A DNA stretch of 64,000 nucleotides, from assembly GCA_938743325.2 (NCBI GenBank), contig OW568867.1, positions 496,001 to 560,000 of the forward strand. The letters run 5' to 3'. How positions within the stretch are numbered: the first letter of the stretch is position 1; each line of letters opens with the position of its first letter. The position numbers were made by a program, and so were the translations under genes. The stretch comes from Pycnococcus provasolii. Taxonomy: Eukaryota; Chlorophyta; Pseudoscourfieldiophyceae; Pseudoscourfieldiales; Pycnococcaceae. The notes beneath the pieces are model-generated. The model saw nothing but the letters and a program-made list of their open reading frames with translations, was not told the DNA's origin and made no database searches. This document shows positions 19,621-31,300 of this stretch, piece after piece.

Positions 19621-20124
19621 TGACGCGAGCTGCTCTCCTTGCCTTGAGCTGCTGATGCGAGCTGCCCTCCTTGCCTTGAGCTGCTGATGCGAGCTGCTCT
19701 CCTTGCCTTGAGCTGCTGATGCGAGCTGCTCACCTTGCCTTGTGCTGCTGATGCGAGCTGCTCACCTTGCCTTGAGCTGCTGATGCGAGCTGCTCACCTT
19801 ACCTTGAGCTGCTGATGCGAGCTGCTCACCTTACCTTGAGCTGCTGATGCGAGCTGCTCACCTTACCTTGAGCTGCTGATGCGAGCTGCTCACCTTGCCT
19901 TGAGCTGCTGATGCGAGCTGCTCACCTTGCCTTGAGCTGCTGATGCGAGCTGCTCACCTTGCCTTGAGCTGCTGATGCGAGCTGCTCACCTTACCTTGAG
20001 CTGCTGATGCGAGCTGCTCACCTTACCTTGAGCTGCTGATGCGAGCTGCTCACCTTGCCTTGAGCTGCTGATGCGAGCTGCTCACCTTGCCTTGAGCTGC
20101 TGATGCGAGCTGCTCACCTTACCT
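19621..20124. repeat. 32-bp minisatellite, about 16 copies
   Basis: Units start GAGCTGCTGATGCGAG and end in CACCTTGCCTT or CACCTTACCTT, with a measured period of 32 bp. The 3' copies are almost identical; the first few carry TCTCC or CCTCC variants. The period is not a multiple of three, so it is not a coding repeat. Within each unit GAGCTGCT occurs twice. Confidence 0.95.
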
Positions 20125-20390
20125 AGTTTGCGCCGCTACGGTCGGTGCTGTAACTCAGTTAATTTTTCTTGTTTAAATAAACCTTAGAATTCAACCTTGT
20201 TACTAACTTGTTAACTACGTGTCTTAAGACGACGTAAACAAGAAAAACCGTAGTAAAAAGACCACCACCGTGACACCCGGGAAGGGGACAACCAGGGAAG
20301 GTGAGGCAAGTGCCAAAGGGCCGGGGAAAACCATCTGTCCTTAGATCCATTTGGATCAGGTTCGTCCGTGGGGACCCATCACCTCCTGTA

Positions 20391-20406
20391 ACCCTAACCC
20401 TAACCC
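20391..20406. repeat. Short CCCTAA telomere-type repeat
   Basis: ACCCTAACCCTAACCC, ~230 bp before the V-ATPase A start codon and in opposite orientation to the array at 20484. Confidence 0.8.
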
Positions 20407-20483
20407 ACCTCTCCAAACTCCCCCACACCCTTAAACCCCGACACCATACCAAACCCCGACACTGAGATGTGCATGTTCCGAAT

Positions 20484-20510
20484 GGGTTAGGGTTAGGGTT
20501 AGGGTTAGGG
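20484..20510. repeat. TTAGGG telomere-type array upstream of V-ATPase A
   Basis: Four and a half GGGTTA units, ending 128 bp before the ATG at 20638. Confidence 0.9.
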
Positions 20511-20637
20511 CTCCGGAGCCTCCAAGGTCGTCCTCCTCCCTCCTCCTCCTGGATCCAAAGCTTTCCTTTCCTCCTCGACCTCGGGGCATCCTCCTCCCTC
20601 TTTCTTGGGTCCCCTCGAACAACAACAACCTGTTGCC

Positions 20638-22512
20638 ATGCCTTCCCGTGGTGGTATGTCGATGTCGGAGTCTTCGCTAGGCGTCGTCGCGAAGATATCC
20701 GGACCCGTCGTCGTCGCGTCCAACATGGCGGGCGCCGCCATGTACGAGCTCGTGCGTGTCGGCACGGACAGGCTCATGGGCGAGATCATCCGACTCGAGC
20801 GTGACCTCGCAACCATACAGACGTACGAAGAGACGAGCGGGCTGCGCGTTGGCGACGTCGTCGAGCGAACGGGCGAGCCGCTGTCCGTGGAACTCGGGCC
20901 GGGAATGCTCGGGGGCATCTTCGACGGCGTGCAGAGACCTCTCAGGGACATCGCACGCGTCACGGGCGACGTCTACATACCCAAGGGAATTGCCGTGCCG
21001 GCGCTCGACCGAGCCTCGAGCTGGGAATTTGTGCGCAGCCCGGAGACAATGCTGCGTGAGGGTGACCTGGCGACGGGTGGTGACATCTTCGGCGTGGTCC
21101 CTGAAAATACCCTGCTTGACCACAAGTGCATGCTGCCGCCCGGCGCCAAGGGGCGCGTCACGTACCTCGCGCCGGAGGGCACGTACGGCGTCGACGACAC
21201 CGTCATCGAGCTCGAGTACAACGGGAAGAAAACGAGCTACACGCTGTCTCACAAGTGGCCAGTGCGCACGCCGCGACCTGTGGCGAAGAAGCTTTCCGCA
21301 GACACGCCGCTTCTCACGGGCCAGCGCGTGCTCGACACACTCTTCCCCTCCGTGCTCGGTGGCACGTGCGCGATACCTGGTGCGTTCGGCTGCGGCAAGA
21401 CGGTCATCAGCCAGGCTCTCAGCAAGTTCTCGAACAGCGACGGCATAGTTTACGTCGGATGTGGGGAGAGAGGGAACGAAATGGCGGAAGTTCTCATGGA
21501 CTTTCCGCAGCTGACGATGACTATGCCCGACGGTCGCGAGGAGTCGATCATGAAGCGCACGACTCTGATTGCGAACACTTCGAACATGCCCGTGGCGGCG
21601 CGCGAGGCGTCCATCTACACCGGCATCACGCTCGCGGAGTATTACCGCGACATGGGGTACAACTACTCGATGATGGGCGACTCCACGAGCCGATGGGCGG
21701 AGGCACTTCGCGAGATTTCCGGACGCCTGGCGGAGATGCCGGCAGACAGCGGATACCCTGCGTACCTTGCGGCTCGCCTGGCAAGTTTCTACGAGCGTGC
21801 GGGCAAGGTGAGCTGCCTCGGCTCGCCGACGCGAACGGGAAGCGTGACGGTGGTGGGTGCCGTGTCGCCGCCCGGCGGCGACTTCAGCGACCCGGTCACA
21901 TCGGCAACGCTCGGCATCGTGCAGGTGTTCTGGGGCTTGGACAAGAAGCTTGCGCAGCGCAAGCACTTCCCCTCCGTCAATTGGCTGATCAGCTACTCGA
22001 AGTACGACGACGCGCTGTTGCCGTTCTACGACGGGTTCGACTCGTCGTTCGTGGGCGTGCGTGCTACGGCTAAGCAGGTGCTGCAGCAGGAGGACGACCT
22101 GAACGAGATTGTGCAGCTCGTCGGCAAGGACGCGCTGGCGGAGACGGACAAGGTTGTGCTGGAGACGGCGCGCTTGATCAAGGAGGACTATCTGCAGCAG
22201 AACAGCTTCACGAGCTACGACAAGTACTGCCCGTTCTACAAGAGCGTTGGCATGCTTAAGAACATCATCGACTTTCACACGCGCGCGACGGACCTGATTG
22301 AGAAGACGAGCAGCCATGCCGGCGACGGCCGCGTGACTTTCGACATGATCAAGCGCCGCATGGGCGGCGTGATCTACAAGCTAGCATCTCAGAAGTTCAT
22401 CGAGGTGAGCGACGGCGAGGAGAGCGTGAGGCGATCTCTGCAGGAGGTGAGCGACGAGGTTGAGCGCGCGTTTCGTGATCTCGAGAGCGCGAACTTCGAG
22501 TCGATGCGGTGA
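20638..22512 (+). CDS. V-type proton ATPase catalytic subunit A
   Basis: 624 residues, matching the ~615-625 usual for the family. The ATG at 20638 is the first in frame; upstream open sequence lacks an ATG. Seen: N-terminal beta-barrel ([32 protein letters not shown]), the A-specific non-homologous region, P-loop [13 protein letters not shown] near residue 247, [22 protein letters not shown] and the C-terminal helical domain. Subunit A binds and hydrolyses ATP in the V1 sector, driving proton pumping into vacuoles and other endomembranes. Single exon. The strong third-position GC bias produces long antisense shadows, including one of 546 codons. Confidence 0.98.
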   Translation: MPSRGGMSMSESSLGVVAKISGPVVVASNMAGAAMYELVRVGTDRLMGEIIRLERDLATIQTYEETSGLRVGDVVERTGEPLSVELGPGMLGGIFDGVQRPLRDIARVTGDVYIPKGIAVPALDRASSWEFVRSPETMLREGDLATGGDIFGVVPENTLLDHKCMLPPGAKGRVTYLAPEGTYGVDDTVIELEYNGKKTSYTLSHKWPVRTPRPVAKKLSADTPLLTGQRVLDTLFPSVLGGTCAIPGAFGCGKTVISQALSKFSNSDGIVYVGCGERGNEMAEVLMDFPQLTMTMPDGREESIMKRTTLIANTSNMPVAAREASIYTGITLAEYYRDMGYNYSMMGDSTSRWAEALREISGRLAEMPADSGYPAYLAARLASFYERAGKVSCLGSPTRTGSVTVVGAVSPPGGDFSDPVTSATLGIVQVFWGLDKKLAQRKHFPSVNWLISYSKYDDALLPFYDGFDSSFVGVRATAKQVLQQEDDLNEIVQLVGKDALAETDKVVLETARLIKEDYLQQNSFTSYDKYCPFYKSVGMLKNIIDFHTRATDLIEKTSSHAGDGRVTFDMIKRRMGGVIYKLASQKFIEVSDGEESVRRSLQEVSDEVERAFRDLESANFESMR

Positions 22513-22943
22513 TACCATACATACGTAGTTATCGCGATGCGATGTGGTGGACATGCTCTCAAGCTGACTGAGTAACAAGCTCAAGCTGTAGTCTAACAAA
22601 TACAAATACCCGTACATCTAAAATAATGTAATGGACACACACGTTACATACACGTTTTCCAAAGAAACAAACACTTTGTAAACGAACTGCGAGCCGTTAT
22701 CTTGGATCCTAAGGTTAGTCCTTACCAACTACCAACTACATGGAAACCCCACCCCGAAAAATGCCCAACAAACACCAAGAACCCAAGGTAAAACCGGTAT
22801 CCCCCCAGGGCTGCCCCCCCCCCAGGGAAACCCCTTCCCGGTTATTAGAGAAGTGGATGTTCGATTCGTGGCCCAAAAAAGCCTTCCCCTTCCCGGAATT
22901 CCCTCTCTCGTCATCGGACGGCTCTTATTCTAATCTTCCCGTC
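22513..22943. other. Intergenic, no gene seen
   Basis: 3' UTR of V-ATPase A with a TGTAA-type signal near 22625, then the promoter of the DUF4079 gene. An upstream ATG at 22740 is in frame with that gene, but the codons it adds look non-coding (poly-Pro run over CCCC tracts). Confidence 0.4.
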
Positions 22944-23756
22944 ATGGCGCTCACTGCTCGCTCGCTCCGCCCTTCCCTCTCGCGCCCCGTCGTCTCGTGT
23001 CGACACCGTGCGTCTTTTTGTCGTGCGTCGTCGTCGTCGCCTTCGTCGTCGTCGTCCTCGTCCGTGCCTGCTGCTTCATCTGTGCAGCACAAGGCTGGCG
23101 TGGCGCTGACTTCGTTCGCGGCGCCGCTCGTCCTCGCGGCGAACGATGCGGCGTACGCGGTGGGTGGTGAGCACGGCATCCTCGAGGGACGCACGTTTGC
23201 GCTCCTCCACCCCGCGGTGGAGTTCTTCCTGCTCGGTACCATTACGTACGCAGGATATCTCGGTTTCCAGTGGCGTCGCGCGCGCAAGGACATCCCGGAG
23301 GAGATCGAGGCGCTCAAGGCTCTCGTGCCCGCGCCACAGGTGGCTGTTGGAGCAAATGGAGACGAGGAAAAGGCGCCTGAGGTGCCTGAGAACCCGAAAA
23401 TTGCCGAGCTGCAGGCGGAGCGTAAGGAGATCCTCGCCGCGGGTGTGCGCGATAAGCACACCGTCTGGGGAAACCTTCTGCTGGGCACGGGTGTCGTTCT
23501 CACGTTCGAGGGCTGCTTCAACACGTTCCTGCGAACGGGAAAGCTCTTCCCTGGCCCGCACTTGTACGCCGGCGCGACCATCACGTGCCTGTGGGCCATT
23601 GCTGCGGCGATGACGCCTGCGATGCAGAAGGGTAACGAGACGGCGCGGTCGATTCACATCGCTCTGAATGCCGTCAACTTCGGACTCTTCCTCTGGCAGG
23701 TGCCAACTGGTCTTGAGATTGTTGGCAAGGTGTTCCAGTTCACGTCGTGGCCTTAA
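22944..23756 (+). CDS. Plastid DUF4079-family membrane protein
   Basis: 270 residues from the ATG at 22944, chosen because MALTARSLRPSLSRPVVSCRHR starts a typical Ser/Arg-rich plastid transit peptide. The mature part has about four hydrophobic segments (AGVALTSFAAPLVLA, FFLLGTITYAGYLGF, LLGTGVVLTFEGCF, ATITCLWAIAAAM plus a terminal one) and the DUF4079 signature of plant and cyanobacterial proteins: HPAVEFFLLGTITYAGYLGFQ and GKLFPGPHLYAG. A charged loop lies between (PEEIEALKALVPAPQ). The family is thylakoid or envelope located; its biochemical role is not established. It is convergent with the ENH1-type gene. Confidence 0.85.
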   Translation: MALTARSLRPSLSRPVVSCRHRASFCRASSSSPSSSSSSSVPAASSVQHKAGVALTSFAAPLVLAANDAAYAVGGEHGILEGRTFALLHPAVEFFLLGTITYAGYLGFQWRRARKDIPEEIEALKALVPAPQVAVGANGDEEKAPEVPENPKIAELQAERKEILAAGVRDKHTVWGNLLLGTGVVLTFEGCFNTFLRTGKLFPGPHLYAGATITCLWAIAAAMTPAMQKGNETARSIHIALNAVNFGLFLWQVPTGLEIVGKVFQFTSWP

Positions 23757-24089
23757 GCTGGCTTTGACAACAACGACGACGACGACGGCGACGACGATTG
23801 CGAAGAAATGACGACGAAATTACGAAGAAATTACGACGTTCAGAGGCGATTCGCACGTGCCTCGGCACGTGCCCCCCATTCCCGTCCTCCCCGTCCTTCC
23901 CCCCCCCGCCCCCCCCCCACACACACCAAAAAAATAATTCATTTTTTCTAGAAAAGTAACAAAAACTTATCGTACTATCGAGAGCAAGAGGTTTTAATGT
24001 TCTTATTCTTGTTATTTACATAACACGCACCACAAAAAAAGTTGAATGAACCGGTTATTACGTTACGTTACGGTCTGCTTACAGATTGC
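23757..24089. other. Convergent 3' intergenic
   Basis: Between convergent stop codons. Holds a GACGAC microsatellite (23771-23800), a C-run (23895-23920) and AT-rich 3' UTR sequence. No gene seen. Confidence 0.5.
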
Positions 24090-24785
24090 TTACAGATCGA
24101 GGCCAGTGACGGTGAGGTAGCCAACGATACCAAGCATGGTCACCGTGAGCGCCGTGACGATGGCGGGAGTCGAGACGTTGCTCTTAATCTGACCCGTCTC
24201 GGCGTCGTACTCCGCGAAGCGCGACTTGGGCGCGTTGCACTGAGGGCACGCATACCCGTCCGGCTGGTCGTCGAACGACTTCTTCTGCGTGTAGACGTAT
24301 CCACAGTCGACGCACATGTGCGTCGCAGTTGCCTTCTGCGAGTCGTTGAGCTTCCTTCCGAACTTGGGCGGCGCCGGCTTCTTGTCGCGGTTCGGCTTGC
24401 GCTTCGCTCCACGGTTCAGCACGAAGTCGACGCTGTTGGGGCACGCGTTGATGCTGGTTTGCGCGAACGACGCCTTGTCCGCGGCCCACAGCTCGTCGCC
24501 AAAGAACGAGCTGTGGTACATGATCTGGTCGCCCATCTTGACACCCGACTTGGAGGCGTTTCCTCCCGGCACGACGAACTTCACTTCGACGGTTTGCCTT
24601 CCATCGATGTCGGGTCCTCGTCCGATCTTCATGCCGAGCGGCTTGACCACTTCGACGGTGACGTCTCCAGCGGCACGCACCTTAGGTTGAAAGCGCGCGC
24701 CACCCGAAACACGGGAGACGGATCCAACACGCCCAGTGACACGGGCTGAAGGAGAGCGAGCGAGGGAGGGAGAGCGGGCCAACAT
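24090..24785 (-). CDS. ENH1-type plastid PDZ-rubredoxin protein
   Basis: 231 residues from the ATG at 24785, giving MLARSPSLARSPSARVTGRV, a plastid transit peptide. Domains: PDZ-like (~43-115, DVTVEVVKPLGMKIG...PGGNASKSGVKMGDQIMYHS), a basic linker, a rubredoxin centre with MCVDCGYVY and CPQCNAP (four Cys iron ligands), and one C-terminal transmembrane helix (AIVTALTVTMLGIVGYLTVTG). This is the architecture of plant ENH1 and related PDZ-rubredoxins. Membrane-bound rubredoxins of phototrophs take part in photosystem II assembly and redox protection. The open frame extends upstream of 24785 but contains no earlier ATG. Convergent with the DUF4079 gene. Confidence 0.88.
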   Translation of the reverse strand: MLARSPSLARSPSARVTGRVGSVSRVSGGARFQPKVRAAGDVTVEVVKPLGMKIGRGPDIDGRQTVEVKFVVPGGNASKSGVKMGDQIMYHSSFFGDELWAADKASFAQTSINACPNSVDFVLNRGAKRKPNRDKKPAPPKFGRKLNDSQKATATHMCVDCGYVYTQKKSFDDQPDGYACPQCNAPKSRFAEYDAETGQIKSNVSTPAIVTALTVTMLGIVGYLTVTGLDL

Positions 24786-25396
24786 CACTGGAAAACTGAA
24801 AATGGAAAGAAAAGGTAGGCTGATCACAAAGTTGAGGGGGTGGCCCACTCAATTTGATAATCAACTGGTGGCTCGGAGGCGCTGAGACTTTGCAAAGGTT
24901 CTGGTTCGGGAAGGCCGGAACTATCGCAGGGAAGATCCTGAGCCTCATGCTGTGAGCCTCAGGTAACAGGGTTCCTGAGTTCCGGAGCGGTGAAATAAAA
25001 TCCATCTGGGCTCACGGCACTCTCGGATAGGGGTTATAACCCCCAATCAATGCCTGAATTCGTAAATCCCACGTAAATCCTATTCGGTAGACCCTTTAGG
25101 GCTTTCAAAACTTGGACGAAAATCCATAGTCAGCAGATTAAGTCGGAGAAAAGTTAACGACCAAGCTAACCTTAAGTCGAGCTTTGCAAGACCATTCGTC
25201 GTGGTCAACCTTCCTTCCTGTGCAAAACACTCGGACATCCACATCGGAAAACCGGTCAACGCATTTCTCATCACCTAACCTTAAACCTTTACCCGGTAGG
25301 AAGAAATAAAAGGAAGAATCAGGGGGCTTTGCTTTGTTCAACCTCCTCGCCCTGTTTGGGTTCCTCTGCTCGTGTTGGTTGGTTGGCCATCATATC
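24786..25396. other. Intergenic with a dispersed-repeat fragment
   Basis: Divergent 5' region of the ENH1-type and the EF-hand/CNB genes. No gene recognised. It contains one copy of the TTCGGTAGACCCT repeat family at 25081-25150. Confidence 0.5.
25081..25150. repeat. Dispersed repeat copy (TTCGGTAGACCCT family)
   Basis: Starts TATTCGGTAGACCCTTTAGG, continues with ACGAAAATC and AAGTCGGAG. The same order of motifs appears at 41323 and, more weakly, at 41565. Diverged, no coding capacity. Confidence 0.6.
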
Positions 25397-28300
25397 ATGC
25401 CCGTGGGTCCCATGATGATGAATACGCCGTCGCGCTTAACCGGCGGCCGTCGCAACTCGCACGTCACCTCCGTGGCACCAGGGTCAGCTTCCTTCTCCGT
25501 GTCATCCGTCATCACCTTGGGTGAGGAATCCGCGGAGTTTTTGAAAATGACACGTCGCGTCTTCGAGCAGTTTGACTCCGACAACTCAGGAACGCTCGAA
25601 CTCGACGAACTGAAAATGGCGTTCGCGCAAATGGGCATGGACGTCGAAGAGGAGGAAGTTGACGACCTCTTCCAAGAAATGGGAAAGGACAAGGACGGAT
25701 GCCTGACGTGCGAAGAGTTCACGCGCATGATCGTCAGAGCCAAGGAGGTGGCGGCGCGAGAGTCCATGGCCGCGAGCTTGCAGGCGGCCAGCATACGAAC
25801 ACTTCTCAGCGACGCGCCTGGAAAAAGAGACGAAGACGACATAGAAAGAGCACTAGACATGCTCAACGACTGCGCGCCATTCTTTGCAAGGCTCAGGCAT
25901 AACATCGCCGCGGACATTCTCTACGACACGGAGGTACGTACGTACACGCGAGGACAGTGGTTGTGCAACCAGGGTACGCAAAACGAAGGGCTCTTTCTCG
26001 TACTCGACGGACACTGCGCAGTCTTCAGGCGAGATGATAATGCCTCAGACTACGGAATGTCAGAAAAGCAGAATATACTCGTCACGGGAACGTCCGCCGC
26101 CGCGAACCGCGCACGTGCCGCAGTCGAAAAGAAGCGCCAGCAGGCGGCTGAGACCAGCCAGCGCATGGCGGACGAACGTGCCGCGGCGGTTAGCGATATG
26201 CGATCCACAGCTGGAGCCTCGCGAAGAGAAAGCATGAATGATGCGCAACAATTGAAGAGCGCCAGACCATCGTCGCCGGAACCGCACGCAGGCACGTCCA
26301 GCATTTTAACTGGCATGCCGATGCACGTTGGTAGTATGGAAACGCCGCGCGACAGCGGCGCCGTCGCAAATTCTACAGCCGAGAGCCGAAGCTCTTCGCC
26401 AAGAGGAAAGCTGCCACACTCGGGAACTTCAGTAGTGCCGCCAGCCACAGGCGATAGCACTTCCCAACAAGCGGCCGAGCCGTTGCGTGTGACAGGCTCG
26501 TCATTTAGCGCAGCCATGGTGTATCCCAGCTTCAAGAAAAAGCAAGAGGGCACTGCAGGTGAGGCTGACGGAGCGCGAGGTTTTAGTGGTGGCACAATCA
26601 AGCTCAAGGTTCCCTCAGCACAGCAGCAAGCTTCGGCGCCTTCGTTGTCGACGACCTCCGGTGACAAGACGAGCGGAAAGGGCACGGCGACGAATGCCGC
26701 CGCGGAACTCAGTATTGCACCTATTCAGGGTGAACGCATCCATCCTTCCGGACACTCGGAGAAGATAACAGCAGAGACTGCGGCGAAGACGACGATTGCG
26801 GACGACACGGCGAGTCTGGCATCAACACCGGCATCAGCGCCTGCGCCCGCAGCGACGCCCAGAGAGGCACCATCTACTAGTGCACCATCGGCCGCAGCCA
26901 CCTCAGATGCTCCGAATCCGCAGCAGCCAGAAAATCAGCCAGATCCTAGTCTCAGGCAGACCCATCGTCGCGTTCGTGCATCAGTCGAAGAACAACGTGA
27001 GGCATATCTCGTCGGAGACGTCGACCTCGCTTCCCTTGAGTCAGTTTTCAACAACGTGCCCGGAGGAGACACGACATCCTCAACGCCACTTGCAACAACC
27101 CCGCAGCGAAGGAAAAAGTTTGGAAAGGTTGCGAGCAAGCTGTCGTCAATGAGCGCACTCGTCGACCTGGGGGAACTCGTTAGCACGGTGCCACCGTCGT
27201 TCGGACGCTGCCTTGGACTCGGGAAGCAGGGTGATTCTGTTGGCGAGCTTGCGCTGATGGCACCCAAGGCTCTTGCGGCGGCATCGGAAAGTGATGGTGG
27301 TGCAGACCATGGGGGACGAGCTAAAAAAACAGCGCGATTTCTATCAGCATACTTCAACAACGATAAGCGCGACGTTGGCGCGCTAGCGGTTGGGGAAAGC
27401 TTGACCGTGCTATTCATCCCGAGGGAAACGTTTCGCGCCGCGCTCGTGCGATACCCACCATTTACATTCTACCAACCGTGGTACTGCAGAACTCTCATCG
27501 AAAAGTCTCCCAGCCAACGAAGTCGAACACAAATTGTGCAGCTAAGTCATTTCGTCTCGAACATGGCAATCTTCAATAGTCTCGATCTCGAACTACGCCT
27601 GCGCCTCGCACGCTCCATGATCTACGAAAGGATGGATGCCGCATCCGTTGTTTGTCTGCAGGGCGACGTCGGAGACTCCATGTACATCATCCTGGACGGC
27701 TCTTGCTCGATTCATCTCATGAAAAACAGGCTGCCCGACAAAAAAGCGGTTGACAAGTATCTTTTGACGCGATATCACGAGCAGAATGGCATGGAACCTC
27801 CGGAATTCGCCGACTCTCCCACGCCTACAATTAACGATGACGACGACGGCAGCTCCGAGGCACCATCACCACGCATGCGATCGAGCAACTCGTCACCTGG
27901 ACCGGAAGAGTCAGATGCTAAGCGCAAGTTTCGGTCGGCGAGCCGAGCAATTATGGCGGTGTCCGCATTACGCTCGTCAAGTCGCATCGGCTCTGACAAG
28001 TCTCGCCCAGGTTCTGCCGTATCCGGCGTTTCCACGGACAGCGAACGGCCTCGCACTCCAGCACTGCAGCGCATGGTGACGATCAATGTTCCGGAGGGTG
28101 GGGAATCATCTCCCGCCCGACCAAGCTCTGCAGCCTCCATGGCCACTGCTGCCGAAGGTTCGGGAACGGCAAAGCCAGGTGAGATGCTGCAAAAGTTTGC
28201 AAACCGAGCGCACGAGGTGATGAGATCAGCCGGTGTCACCTCAAGATTATCGAAAAGTGCTCGTGCCGCCATGCGACGCCGCACGTCGCAGATTCGCACA

Positions 28301-31300
28301 GAGCAGAAGCAGAAGGAAGACATCGCACGTATGCTTGCTCAGGCCACATCGCAGGCGAATGCCGCCAGCTCAATCGCGGTCCAAGATCTCGACCAAACTC
28401 TCAGCACGAACTTCAACAGACATCGCCAAAGGGACGCCGAACCGAAAACGATTCTAAAAATCAGCAATGTCCTGCGAGCCATGTTCCGGCCCGTGGCGTA
28501 TGGTAGACAAGGTTCCACAGATGGCGAGGACAGCGATGAGGCTATCACCACCGACGAGGAGGACAGTGACGAGGAGGACAACGACAGCCCTGAAGCACTG
28601 CTGCGAGGCATCGACAAGGATGGCGGGGCGGGAGAAACGTCGCCCAAATTCCGTGTGAAGAAGGGCGGCGAGGAGCGAATGCAGCAGGTGCGCAGTCTGC
28701 GGCAATGGAAAGATGCCAATATGCCCAACTCGAAGCTCGTTGGACCTTGCGTTAAGATATTGAGAAAGAGCGAGTGCTTCGGCGAATTGGCTTTGCTACG
28801 CTCCAGCAGCGGAGGGCCATCGACACGAAGTGCAACGGTGGTGTGCCGCCAGGAAACACACTTTCTAAAGATCTTAAAGGAGGACTACGATTCGACCCTT
28901 CGCGAGCTGCAAAAGGGTGCGATTGAGGAAAAAATCAAATTCATGCGTACCACAAAGCTTTTGAGCGTGGTGAAGAAAGCCGAACTAACAAGCCTGCTCT
29001 ACTTTCTCCGTCCTATCCAGGCGGTACGGGGCACCATTCTGCAAAGACAAGGTGGCATTCATGGCGGCGTCTTTCTGATTCGAAGTGGTGAGGTGCGCCT
29101 CACGTGGCGCAACGCCCCCGAGGAAGACGCGACCACTGGTCAGACGACGATAATGGAAGGGGATAGCTTATGGACCGGGAACGACGAAAATCGCGGGGCG
29201 CTAGGTCAAGGAACCAAAATTTCGCAAAACCAGAAACGGGCCAAGATAGCTAAAAAAGAGAGTTCGGAAAATGTCGGGCAAAAGGTGAAGCGCGCCGCCG
29301 AGAGTGCGGTCAAGAAGGAAGTTCTTAAGGGACGCTTCAAGTATGTTGTCGCGCAGACGCCTATCGAGCTGAAGTTGGAGCGAGCGGCTGCGCGTGTTGC
29401 GCCAGCGACTCCTCGCGACATTGAGATGATCAGGCACAGGCGTGGCACGAAGTCGCTCTCGCAGCCACGACGCATCTCATTCTCGGAATTTGATGACGAG
29501 ACAGATTCCACTCCATTTCACGGCAAAACGCCACGTGCGCTTGACGTTGGCGACTCTAAAAGCCTTCGACTACATCTCGGAGATAGTCCGTCTCGAGTTC
29601 GGGCGAATGCGGCTGGCGCGGCCATTGCACGAGCTGAAAGCTTCGGTGCAACTCCACGCCGTACGGCAGTGGCAGCATCTGCGGCGGCTGAGGCGGCAGT
29701 GTTTGAAACAGCATCGGTATCTCAGAGCTTGATGGGAATGAGAGACTCCACGGCGGGCTTATCGTCAGACTATGCAGATGCGTCGACCACTGCCAAATCT
29801 CATGCGACAAGTGCGCATGCTGGCGAAAATTACAAGCCCAAGAATCAAGAGGTTGCTATGCTTGGAATCGGAGGCGTGTTTGGCATTGACGTGTTCCATG
29901 ATCTTGTGGATGAGCGCGGGTACTTTTACGAGCGCTCACGATTATTCGGAGGTGCCAACAAAGACGCGGCGGGATCGGCGGATGAGATGAGATCGCTGGT
30001 AGATCGCATTCCACCCTCGGACAAAAGAGAAATAAAGGCAAGTGCCTCTAGGACAGCTTCGAAAGGCGAGGAGCACCTGCGCACTCGAAAGCCCGTGGAC
30101 ATGACTGTCGGCGAGCTTTCATTGATCATAGAGAATGCTGTCAAACAACGACACAAATTTGGTGCAGTCGCATGTGCCGTCACCCAGCTGCTTTGGCTGC
30201 CCCCCGCGGACCTCGCGCATTTACCTGCAGGATCGGTTGCTATAGCATCGCTCATGTCTCGTGACAGGAGCATGCGCGTATCTGATATTGCGGAGCGTTA
30301 CAATAAATCGGCATTTTTTGGAGGCGGAAAATCAAAATCAGCCGACGACAGTGTTGGAGCGACGAAAATCGAAGAGGCGGTGGCTGCACCACCACCTGAG
30401 CCTGAATCCGAGCCGCAGGCTCAGGCTCATGCTAAGGCATTGCTGGAGGCTATTGTTCCATCCGCACCGCCTCCACAGAGGAGGCGACCGCGCGTACCGC
30501 GCCTTCGTCTAGCGGCTGATCCCCAGGGCGCACCAAATATCGCACAACCAGATGCCACGAGTCGGCTCGAGCACGAGAAAGGTGCTGAGACTGGCGACGA
30601 GGATGCCGACCAGGCAACTGCGAACGGCGAAAGTTCTGAAGATCAAGATGCGGAGAACGGTCATAAATCACGAGCGCTGATATCGCCGATTCCTTCGATG
30701 CGGCTGTCCTCAGATTCCGCACCTTCCGCGGTTACCCATGTGGAGGTTCGCCAAATCAGCATCCACGGTATTCCAGCGTCAGAGCTGAATATGGCGTCGG
30801 ATGGCATAGCACGTGACGCGAACAGGGCACTTTGGACGACGTCGCTGTGGCCGGAGGGAAGCAACGAGGCAATGATCACCCCAGCTGCTGACGCCGACGC
30901 AATCGGTGAAGAGGATATGGGTGGTATTACGAGAATGGCACGTGCTTACGAAGATGGCATGCGCATCACAAATACCATGATCGGTTGGGCGGCGCTGAGT
31001 CACCTACGCATTGAGAAGGGCGATGAGCCACCGCCAAGAGATCGACCGCGCAGTCCATTTGATGCCCGTCGTCATGCGTCGCGCACGCGTCAACAGCCGC
31101 AGACAACAGCGAGATTGTCGCCGCGGGCCAACTACACACAACCTTGTGCGTACGAACCTTACTTTCAGCACACCATGTCAAGTTACGGTGACGCGACAAA
31201 GGTTCACGACGTTTCGGCAGTGCGGCGCAAGCTGCTGATGCCCTTCGGCATGCACCGTGGGGGCACATACCACGGCTCTGAGATTTGTGCACGCCCACCA

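Larger units (their letters stand above)
18840..20637. other. Long intergenic region with minisatellite and telomere-type repeats
   Basis: No gene recognised in about 1.8 kb. It holds an AT-richer unique part (18,950-19,600), the 32-bp minisatellite, and two short telomere-type arrays close to the V-ATPase start. It separates the divergent kinesin and V-ATPase A genes. Confidence 0.6.

Noticed and set aside
19485-19733. Open frame running into the minisatellite
   Set aside because: The repeat period is 32 bp, not a multiple of three, so no stable coding repeat results.
19621-20124. CRISPR-like array
   Set aside because: Units are contiguous with no unique spacers, and the genome is eukaryotic; it is a minisatellite.
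20677-22317. 546-codon open frame antisense to V-ATPase subunit A
   Set aside because: It is rich in Arg, His and Val with no domain and follows exactly from the strong third-codon GC bias of the sense gene.
22740-22943. Upstream in-frame ATG for the DUF4079 gene
   Set aside because: It would place a hydrophilic Pro/Lys-rich stretch before a typical transit peptide; 22944 is the better start.
24786-24848. N-terminal extension of the ENH1-type gene
   Set aside because: The open frame has no ATG upstream of 24785, and the downstream start already gives a good transit peptide.
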